Below, one piece after another: positions 6,512-11,873 of a DNA stretch of 11,873 bases. Under the pieces are notes generated by a model. That model did no database searches. It saw nothing but the letters and a program-made list of their open reading frames with translations, and had not been told where the DNA came from. A program made the position numbers and the translations under genes. Origin of the DNA: Intrasporangium_A sp039812505 (GTDB lineage: Bacteria; Actinomycetota; Actinomycetes; Actinomycetales; Dermatophilaceae). Position 1 is the first letter of the stretch, and each line of letters opens with the position of its first letter. The DNA lies in NCBI RefSeq assembly GCF_039812505.1, contig NZ_JBDIAQ010000109.1, positions 1-11,873 of the forward strand, given 5' to 3'.

Positions 6512-6717
6512 GCCGCACCTCCTTCGCAGGAGTGTCGCACGAGGGCCGCGCTCGCGGTGCCCTCTCGGCCGGACGACGCCCACCCGACGAGGGCGCGCCC
6601 CGACCGTGACCCAGGTCACCCTGTGTCCGGACTCTCAAAAGTGACCGGGCAGTAGCCTACGGTCGTTACGGTCTGAGCCAGGACCGCCACGTACCGCAAC
6701 CCTTGGAAGGGACCGAC
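6512..6717. promoter_or_regulatory. Divergent regulatory region between glycosidase and ccr
   Basis: This 206-base region has no gene. From left to right it holds the glycosidase ribosome site (AAGGAGGT on the minus strand near 6517-6525), the GTGACC-CA-GGTCAC palindrome at 6606-6619, and another GTGACC half-site at 6641-6646. Two TACGGT hexamers at 6658-6663 and 6667-6672 follow as candidate ccr -10 boxes, then GGAAGG at 6705-6710, seven bases before the ccr ATG. Confidence 0.6.
6606..6619. promoter_or_regulatory. CRP/GlxR-type operator candidate
   Basis: GTGACCCAGGTCAC is a perfect 14-bp palindrome containing GTGA-N6-TCAC, the core recognised by CRP-family regulators (consensus TGTGA-N6-TCACA, including actinobacterial Crp/GlxR). 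The flanking bases (C and C) do not match the outer T/A. It lies about 40-50 bases before the candidate ccr -10 boxes, a location compatible with activation, and about 95 bases before the glycosidase start. GlxR is known to control acetate metabolism in corynebacteria, so cAMP control of ccr is plausible but inferred. Confidence 0.45.
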
Positions 6718-8055
6718 ATGCAGGCCATCCGCGACGCCATCCTCTCCGGAGACCGGTCCGAGCAGACGTATGCCGACCTCACGATTCCCGCGGCCTACCG
6801 GGGAGCCACCGTCCACAAGGACGAGGTCGGCATGTTCGAGGGCATCGCCAGCCGCGACAAGGACCCGCGCAAGTCCCTGCACATCGACGACGTGCCGGTC
6901 CCCGAGATCGCCCCCGGTGAGGCCCTGGTCGCGGTCATGGCCAGCTCGATCAACTACAACACCGTGTGGACCTCGATCTTCGAGCCGCTGCCCACGTTCG
7001 GCTTCCTGGAGCGCTACGGCCGCACCTCGATCTACGCCAAGCGACACGACCTGCCCTACCACGTCATCGGCTCCGACCTGTCCGGCGTGATCCTGCGCGT
7101 GGGGCCGGGCGTCACCAAGTGGCACCCCGGCCAGGAGGTCGTCGCCCACTGCCTCTCCGTCGAGCTCGAGGACGCCGACGGGCACAACGACACGATGCTC
7201 GACCCGCAGCAGCGGATCTGGGGCTTCGAGACCAACTTCGGTGGGCTGGCCGAGATGGCGGTCGTGAAGGCCAACCAGCTGATGCCCAAGCCCGACCACC
7301 TGACCTGGGAGGAGGCCGCCTGTCCCGGGCTGGTCAACTCGACCGCCTACCGGCAGCTGATCTCCAAGAACGGCGCCGCGATGAAACTCGGTGACCGGGT
7401 CCTGATCTGGGGCGCCTCCGGCGGGCTCGGGTCGTACGCGACGCAGATGGCCCTGGCCGGCGGGGCGACCCCGATCTGCGTCGTGTCCTCACCGGCGAAG
7501 GCCGAGATCTGTCGGTCGATGGGGGCCGAGCACATCATCGACCGCAACGCCGAGGGGTACCACTTCTGGAAGGACGAGCGCACCCAGGACCCGAAGGAGT
7601 GGCAGCGGCTCGGCAAGCGCATCCGGGAGCTTACCGGGGGGTATGACGTCGACATCGTCTTCGAGCATCCCGGCCGCGAGACGTTCGGGGCCAGCGTCTA
7701 CGTCGCCCGCAAGGGCGGCACGATCGTCACCTGCGCCTCGACGTCGGGCTACATGCACGAGTACGACAACCGCTACCTCTGGATGAACCTCAAGCGGATC
7801 GTCAGCTCGCACTTCGCGAACTATCGCGAGGCGTGGGAGGCGAATGAGCTGATCAACCGCGGCCTGATCCACCCCACCCTGTCGAAGACACACACGCTGG
7901 AGGACGTCGGCCAGGCCGCGCTCGACGTGCACCGCAACCTGCACCAGGGCAAGGTCGGGGTCCTGACCCTCGCGCCGGAGAAGGGCCTGGGCGTGACGAA
8001 CCCGGAGAAGCGGGCCCAGTTCGAGACCGAGATCAACCGGTTCCACAACCAGTGA
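6718..8055 (+). CDS. ccr: Crotonyl-CoA carboxylase/reductase
   Basis: This 445-residue MDR-superfamily enzyme reductively carboxylates crotonyl-CoA with NADPH and CO2 to (2S)-ethylmalonyl-CoA, the defining step of the ethylmalonyl-CoA pathway and a source of polyketide extender units. All four CO2-pocket residues described for the Kitasatospora setae enzyme are present at the same numbers: Asn81 (SINYNTVW), Phe170-Glu171 (WGFETNFGG) and His365 (VSSHFANY). The NADPH-binding loop is GASGGLGSYA at 232-241. The ATG at 6718 is chosen over upstream TTG because GGAAGG stands seven bases before it. Unlike many ccr loci, the next gene is not ethylmalonyl-CoA mutase but a membrane protein. Expression is probably controlled from the shared region with the CRP-like palindrome. 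A secondary-metabolism paralogue is possible, but the pathway genes nearby favour central metabolism. Confidence 0.96.
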   Translation: MQAIRDAILSGDRSEQTYADLTIPAAYRGATVHKDEVGMFEGIASRDKDPRKSLHIDDVPVPEIAPGEALVAVMASSINYNTVWTSIFEPLPTFGFLERYGRTSIYAKRHDLPYHVIGSDLSGVILRVGPGVTKWHPGQEVVAHCLSVELEDADGHNDTMLDPQQRIWGFETNFGGLAEMAVVKANQLMPKPDHLTWEEAACPGLVNSTAYRQLISKNGAAMKLGDRVLIWGASGGLGSYATQMALAGGATPICVVSSPAKAEICRSMGAEHIIDRNAEGYHFWKDERTQDPKEWQRLGKRIRELTGGYDVDIVFEHPGRETFGASVYVARKGGTIVTCASTSGYMHEYDNRYLWMNLKRIVSSHFANYREAWEANELINRGLIHPTLSKTHTLEDVGQAALDVHRNLHQGKVGVLTLAPEKGLGVTNPEKRAQFETEINRFHNQ

Positions 8056-8084
8056 TCCCGGGTCGCCGCCGAGCGCCGCGCCAC

Positions 8085-8090
8085 TAGGCT
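8085..8090 (+). promoter_or_regulatory. Candidate -10 box for the AI-2E-family gene
   Basis: TAGGCT fits TAnnnT and lies 19 bases before the ATG at 8110, with the ribosome site GGAGG (8099-8103) between. It suggests the membrane-protein gene can be transcribed separately from ccr although only 54 bases separate them. No clear -35 is visible. Confidence 0.35.
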
Positions 8091-8109
8091 CGGTACCCGG
8101 AGGTGACGC

Positions 8110-9462
8110 ATGTGGCGGCGCTGGACTGACTACCGCCGGGCCCAGCGGCAGCGGCTGGCCCAGATCCGGGACGCGCGCTACGACCGGGACGCCGGGGCGG
8201 TCCCCGCTCCCGAGGGCGCCGCCGAGCCGGACCGCAGCGCGAGCGGGGCGACGGCCGCCGACGGAGCCTCGACCCACGAGCCGGTCGCGCGCACCCCGGA
8301 CGGAGGTGCCCGCGCCGACGACACCTCCCGCGGGACGCCCGGCGGCGCTGCCGCCGGACCGGCCCGGGCCCACGCCCGCGCGGCCCGGGCCAAGGACGGC
8401 GGGTTCGGACCGATCGGCACGCCGTTCAACCGCCAGTCGCCCTTCTACGTCGGCTTCATCGGTGCCCTGGGCGTGCTGGTCGCCTACGCCTTCGTGCAGG
8501 CGGTCGGCAAGCTCGGCACCACGATCACGCTGCTGGTCGTCGCGCTCTTCCTGACCCTTGCGCTCAACCCGCTCGTCGAGGCGCTGACCCGCACGCACCT
8601 GCGGCGCGGTGCGGCCGTCGCGGTCGTGTTCCTCGGGGTGCTGGTCGTCTTCGGGCTGCTCGGCTGGGTCGTCATCCCGCCCGTCGCTCAGCAGAGCACC
8701 GAGCTGGCGACCAACGCGCCCAAGATGCTCGACGGGCTCCTGCAGAACGGGTGGGTGCAGGACCTCGACCACCGCTACCAGGTCATCGCCCGGATCCAGG
8801 AGGAGGTCAACAAGCGGGTCGCCGACGGGAACCTCTGGGCGGGCATCTTCGGTGGGGTGCTCGAGACCGGCAAGGTCCTGCTGAGCGGGGTGTTCTCGGT
8901 GCTGACGGTCCTCGTGCTGACGCTCTACTTCCTCGCCTCCCTGCCCAGCCTCAAGCACGCCGGCTACGCCCTGGTCCCGGCGAGCCGTCGGCCGCGGATC
9001 ACCTCCCTCGCGGAGGAGATCATGCGTCGGGTCGGGTCGTACGCCATCGGACAGGTCGCGGTGGCCTCGATAAACGCCTTCTTCGCCTGGATCATGATGA
9101 CGCTGGTCGGCGTGAAGTTCGCGGCCGTGCTGGCCGTGGCGGTGGGCTTCCTGGGCCTCATCCCGATGGTCGGCGCCACCCTCGGTGCCTCCGTCGTCGC
9201 GCTCGTCGCGCTGTTCGACGACCCGCAGAAGGCCCTCATCGTGATCATCTACTTCATCGTCTACCAGCAGATCGAGAACTACGCGGTCATGCCCCGCGTC
9301 ATGCAGCAGACCGTCGCGGTGCCCGGGGCGGTCACCGTCGTCGCCGCCCTGGCCGGCGGCACCCTCGCCGGGATCCTCGGCGCGCTGCTGGCCATCCCCA
9401 CCGCCGCCGGGCTGCTGCTGATCTACGAGGAGGTCCTCGTCCCCCGCCAGCGGCAGCAGTGA
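8110..9462 (+). CDS. AI-2E family (PF01594) membrane protein
   Basis: This 450-residue integral membrane protein has a cytoplasmic N-terminal tail of about 105 residues rich in Ala, Pro, Gly and Arg and probably disordered. Helices follow from residue 111 (PFYVGFIGALGVLV). After the first three is a soluble segment of about 60 residues, then the conserved C-terminal half with IGQVAVASINAFFAW, GFLGLIPMVGATLGA and QQIENYAVMPRVM, the hallmarks of the family. Members include the TqsA autoinducer-2 exporter and Na+/H+ antiporters, so the substrate cannot be assigned; a quorum-sensing role should not be assumed. GGAGG six bases before ATG supports the start. It follows ccr on the same strand, with no evident functional link, and is convergent with the next gene. 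Confidence 0.9.
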   Translation: MWRRWTDYRRAQRQRLAQIRDARYDRDAGAVPAPEGAAEPDRSASGATAADGASTHEPVARTPDGGARADDTSRGTPGGAAAGPARAHARAARAKDGGFGPIGTPFNRQSPFYVGFIGALGVLVAYAFVQAVGKLGTTITLLVVALFLTLALNPLVEALTRTHLRRGAAVAVVFLGVLVVFGLLGWVVIPPVAQQSTELATNAPKMLDGLLQNGWVQDLDHRYQVIARIQEEVNKRVADGNLWAGIFGGVLETGKVLLSGVFSVLTVLVLTLYFLASLPSLKHAGYALVPASRRPRITSLAEEIMRRVGSYAIGQVAVASINAFFAWIMMTLVGVKFAAVLAVAVGFLGLIPMVGATLGASVVALVALFDDPQKALIVIIYFIVYQQIENYAVMPRVMQQTVAVPGAVTVVAALAGGTLAGILGALLAIPTAAGLLLIYEEVLVPRQRQQ

Positions 9463-9518
9463 CGTCGCACCGACACGTGAGCTGTACCGTGACGCCGGTC
9501 GACCGGCCGAGGCACGGC

Positions 9519-9827
9519 TCAGCGGTAGGAGGCCCCGGGCGGGCGGGCGTCCCGGCGCTGCCAGCAGCCGCTGTGCCAGTGCCGCCGGTCACCGAGCCCA
9601 CCGATCCCGTCGGCCGGCCAGACGACGACGTGCGGCGTGCCGAGCGGGATCCCCTGTTGGCATCCCGGGCACAGGTAGGCCCGTTGCGAGGCGGCGCCGC
9701 TGACCGACCGCACCGTCCAGGACCGGCCCCGATAGACCTCCTCCCGGACCGTCCCGCCCTGCAGTCGGGCCAGGTCGAGCGGGACGTGCGGCCGCGCGTG
9801 CTTGCTGGGGCGGCGGCGTGACGGCAT
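9519..9827 (-). CDS. Small putative zinc-binding protein, unknown function
   Basis: This 102-residue protein resembles a short conserved actinobacterial family that I recognise by pattern (RRRPxKHxRPxVPLD at the N-terminus) but whose function I do not know; relatives are sometimes labelled ATP/GTP-binding without clear basis. Visible features are a basic N-terminus and a probable zinc site made of CPGC (Cys53, Cys56), His66, and HWHxxC (His83, His85, Cys88), arranged like a treble-clef or HNH-type knuckle. The ATG at 9827 is preferred over an upstream GTG because the family pattern begins there. GACAAT lies six bases before it, consistent with a leaderless start, and no ribosome site is seen. 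It is convergent with the AI-2E gene. The 12-bp palindrome CCGGTCGACCGG (9495-9506) lies between them. Confidence 0.7.
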   Translation of the reverse strand: MPSRRRPSKHARPHVPLDLARLQGGTVREEVYRGRSWTVRSVSGAASQRAYLCPGCQQGIPLGTPHVVVWPADGIGGLGDRRHWHSGCWQRRDARPPGASYR

Positions 9828-9892
9828 GCCCGCATTGTCCCAGCCGGCTTCGCAGACCACGCGCCCGGGAGCGGCCGGTGGGCGTCATACCG

Positions 9893-9962
9893 GCGACACA
9901 CCGAGCACCGGCCAACCTCACCGGATGCAACCAACGAGGTTGGGTGCTGCTCGGTGTGTCGC
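9893..9962. terminator. 70-nt hairpin downstream of the dehydrogenase gene
   Basis: GCGACACACCGAGCA (9893-9907) and TGCTCGGTGTGTCGC (9948-9962) form a perfect 15-bp stem. After a 4x4 internal loop, CCAACCTC (9912-9919) pairs with GAGGTTGG (9936-9943) around a 16-base loop. A second CCAAC (9931-9935) can pair with the same GTTGG as a small competing hairpin. It starts 57 bases past the stop of the leftward dehydrogenase gene, so a terminator is the simplest role. No T-run follows on the minus strand, and it also lies 66-135 bases before the small zinc-protein gene, so a leader structure or mobile palindromic repeat remain possible. Confidence 0.6.
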
Positions 9963-10015
9963 GCCGGGCAACCGCCGCCGGGCAACCGCCGGCCCGCAAC
10001 AGCCGGCCCGCGATG
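9963..10015. repeat. 14-bp short tandem repeats after the dehydrogenase stop
   Basis: GCCGGGCAACCGCC occurs twice in tandem (9963-9976, 9977-9990), followed by related units beginning GCCGGCCCGC at 9988 and 10002. The stretch fills the space between the dehydrogenase stop and the long hairpin. It looks like replication-slippage sequence; no function is evident. Confidence 0.6.
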
Positions 10016-10019
10016 CCGC

Positions 10020-11798
10020 TCAGCCGTAGGTGTTGAACCCGCGCCCCGTCTTGCGGCCGAGGTACCCGGCCGTCACCAGGTGCTCGAGCAGCGGCGCCGG
10101 CGCCCAGCCGGGCTCGCGGAACTCAAGGTAGAGCTGACGCTCGATGGCGAGCGACACGTCGAGCCCGACCACGTCCAGCAGCTCGAACGGGCCCATGGGC
10201 AGCCCACAGCCGGTCTTCATCGCGGTGTCGATGTCCTGGGCCGACGCGTAGTTGGCCTCGAGCATCTTGACGGCGTCGTTGAGGTATGGGAACAGCAGCG
10301 CGTTGACGATGAAGCCGGCTCGGTCGCCGCAGGTCACCGGGTGCTTGCCGATCCTCGTGCAGAGGTCCTGGACGGTGGCGACGACGTCGTCCGCGGTCGA
10401 GACCGTGTGGACCACCTCGACCAGCCGCATCACCGGAGCCGGGTTGAAGAAGTGCATGCCGACGACGTCCTGTGGCCGCTTCGTCCCGGCCGCACACTCG
10501 ATGACCGGCAACGAGCTGGTCGTCGTCGCCAGGATCGTACCCGGCTTGCAGATCTCGTCGAGGTTCTCGAAGAGCACCTGCTTGACCTTGAGGTCCTCGA
10601 CCACCGCCTCCACGACCAGGTCGACGTCGGCGAGGTCGTCGAGCCGGGTGGTGCCGCTCAGGTGCGACAGGGCGGCGTCGCGGTCGGCCTCGGTGGCCTT
10701 GCCCCGCTGGACGGCCTTCTCGAGGCTCCTGGTGACGGCGGCTCGCACCCGCTCGACCTTCGCGTCGGCCCGGGCCACGTACGTGACGTCGTACCCGGCC
10801 CTGGCGAAGACCTCGGCGATCCCGGTCGCCATCGTGCCGGAGCCGACGACACCGACCTTGGCGACGGGGCGCAGGGCGGCGGCATCGACGGGCTCGGCCT
10901 TCGGGGTGAGCGCGTCGCCGACGACCTGCGAGAGCCCGGGGCCGGCGTAGGTGTAGAAGCCCCGGCCGGTCTTGCGGCCCTTGAGACCCGCGCTGACCAT
11001 CTGCTTGAGGATCGGGCTCGGGGCGTGCAGCCGGTCGCGGCCCTGCCGGTACATCGTGTCGAGGACCTCGTAGGCCGTGTCGAGCCCGATCAGGTCCATC
11101 AGCGCCAGCGGCCCCATCGGGTAGCCGCAGCCGAGCCGCATCGCGTCGTCGATGTCCTCGCGGGTGGCGTACCTGCCCTCGAACATCGACACGGCGTGGT
11201 TGAGGTAGCCGAACAGGAGCGCGTTGGCGATGAAGCCGGCCTTGTCGCCGACCACGACGGGCTTCTTGCCGAGTCGTTCGGCCAGCGCCTGCACCTTCTC
11301 GAAGACCTCGTCGCTGGTGACCACCGTCTTGATGACCTCGACGAACTGGAGCACCTGCGCCGGGTTGAAGAAGTGCATCCCGACCACGCGCTTCGGGTTC
11401 ATCGTCGCGACCGCGATCTCGGTGACCGACAGCGAGGAGGTGTTCGTGGCCAGGATCGCGTCGTCGGCCACGATGCCGTCGAGCTTGGCGAACAGCTCCT
11501 TCTTCAGGTCGAGGTGCTCCGGCACCGCCTCCAGGACGAGCGGGCAGTCGGCCAGGTCGGCCAGGTCGGTCGTGTAGTGCACGCGGGCGTGCAGCGCCGC
11601 GGACTCGGCGTCGGTCAGCTTGCCCCGGGCCAGCGCCCGGTCGGTGGAGGTCCTCAGGTGCTGCCGGCCGCGCTGCAGCGCGGGCTCGTCGGCCTCCACA
11701 CCCACGACCTCGATGCCGTTGCGGGCGAACACCTCGACGATGCCGGCCCCCATGGTGCCCAGACCAACGACGCCGACCTTGGTGAAGTCACGTGCCAT
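10020..11798 (-). CDS. Tandem-fused 3-hydroxyacyl-CoA (3-hydroxybutyryl-CoA) dehydrogenase
   Basis: This 592-residue protein is two complete 3-hydroxyacyl-CoA dehydrogenases in one chain (about 1-285 and 311-592), each near the usual 285-residue size. It would reduce acetoacetyl-CoA to 3-hydroxybutyryl-CoA, or work in reverse in beta-oxidation. Unit 1 has GLGTMG (12-17), an acidic Glu35 at the end of strand 2, Ser121, the His142-Glu154 dyad (HFFNP) and Asn192. Unit 2 has GSGTMA (319-324), Arg343 in place of the acidic residue, Ser428, His449-Glu461 and Asn499, so both active sites look intact but their cofactor pockets differ. Similar double-length proteins occur in Streptomyces as I recall. 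The ATG at 11798 lacks a ribosome site but has CAGACT six bases before, a possible leaderless promoter. The gene is monocistronic within the window. Confidence 0.92.
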   Translation of the reverse strand: MARDFTKVGVVGLGTMGAGIVEVFARNGIEVVGVEADEPALQRGRQHLRTSTDRALARGKLTDAESAALHARVHYTTDLADLADCPLVLEAVPEHLDLKKELFAKLDGIVADDAILATNTSSLSVTEIAVATMNPKRVVGMHFFNPAQVLQFVEVIKTVVTSDEVFEKVQALAERLGKKPVVVGDKAGFIANALLFGYLNHAVSMFEGRYATREDIDDAMRLGCGYPMGPLALMDLIGLDTAYEVLDTMYRQGRDRLHAPSPILKQMVSAGLKGRKTGRGFYTYAGPGLSQVVGDALTPKAEPVDAAALRPVAKVGVVGSGTMATGIAEVFARAGYDVTYVARADAKVERVRAAVTRSLEKAVQRGKATEADRDAALSHLSGTTRLDDLADVDLVVEAVVEDLKVKQVLFENLDEICKPGTILATTTSSLPVIECAAGTKRPQDVVGMHFFNPAPVMRLVEVVHTVSTADDVVATVQDLCTRIGKHPVTCGDRAGFIVNALLFPYLNDAVKMLEANYASAQDIDTAMKTGCGLPMGPFELLDVVGLDVSLAIERQLYLEFREPGWAPAPLLEHLVTAGYLGRKTGRGFNTYG

Positions 11799-11873
11799 GC
11801 AGGGAGTCTGGCAGAGCCGGTATGCCGCTCGCAGGCCGGGCCGACGTGACCCTCCCCACGCTGGGGTGGCCGC

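Noticed and set aside
8110..9462. Quorum-sensing (autoinducer-2) transporter role
   Set aside because: The family name derives from one member; there is no luxS or lsr context in the window.
9494..9507. GCCGGTCGACCGGC palindrome between convergent genes as a terminator
   Set aside because: No loop is available for a hairpin and no T-run follows; in G+C-rich DNA a 14-bp palindrome is weak evidence.
9954..11849. A 631-codon open frame on the plus strand opposite the dehydrogenase
   Set aside because: Antisense shadow; both dehydrogenase units with all motifs are on the minus strand.
11851..11869. CCCCA-CGC-TGGGG inverted repeat near the right edge
   Set aside because: Short arms and no visible upstream gene to terminate; the window ends too soon to judge.
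1..11873. tRNA, rRNA, insertion sequence or integrase
   Set aside because: None was recognised on either strand.

Overview
The window reads as chromosome of a high-G+C actinomycete. Codons end almost always in G or C across 1455-11798, several genes have a TAnnnT-like hexamer six bases before ATG (the leaderless pattern common in Actinobacteria), and the proteins have an actinobacterial character. Genus cannot be read from the sequence.

Layout. 1-1130: a patch of lower and less regular G+C with a small helix-turn-helix protein (280-636, -) and a complete thiamine-binding-family protein (785-1096, -). The latter abuts a second, truncated copy of the same gene (1096-1278, -). 1335-1439: a 21-bp tandem repeat. 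1455-4703: a leftward operon of acetyl-CoA acetyltransferase, the G-protein chaperone MeaB and a tandem-GNAT acetyltransferase. 4841-5281: methylmalonyl-CoA epimerase, divergent from that operon. 5324-6511: an exported GH15-like glycosidase (-). 6718-8055: crotonyl-CoA carboxylase/reductase (+), divergent from the glycosidase across an intergenic region holding a CRP/GlxR-type palindrome. 8110-9462: an AI-2E-family membrane protein (+). 9519-9827: a small putative zinc protein (-). 9893-10019: a long hairpin plus 14-bp repeats. 10020-11798: a double-length 3-hydroxyacyl-CoA dehydrogenase (-).

How the genes fit. Acetyltransferase (acetyl-CoA to acetoacetyl-CoA), 3-hydroxyacyl-CoA dehydrogenase (to 3-hydroxybutyryl-CoA), Ccr (crotonyl-CoA + CO2 to ethylmalonyl-CoA), epimerase and MeaB (guardian of B12 mutases) are steps of the ethylmalonyl-CoA pathway. 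That pathway assimilates acetate or C2 units without isocitrate lyase and also supplies ethylmalonyl-/methylmalonyl-CoA extender units. The crotonase and the B12 mutases (Ecm, Mcm) are not in the window. The metabolic core is known biology. The less explained items are the truncated tandem duplicate with a TGATG junction, the 21-bp repeat array, a 13-bp perfect hairpin built into the 5' end of meaB, the 70-nt hairpin after the dehydrogenase, and the CRP-like site before ccr.
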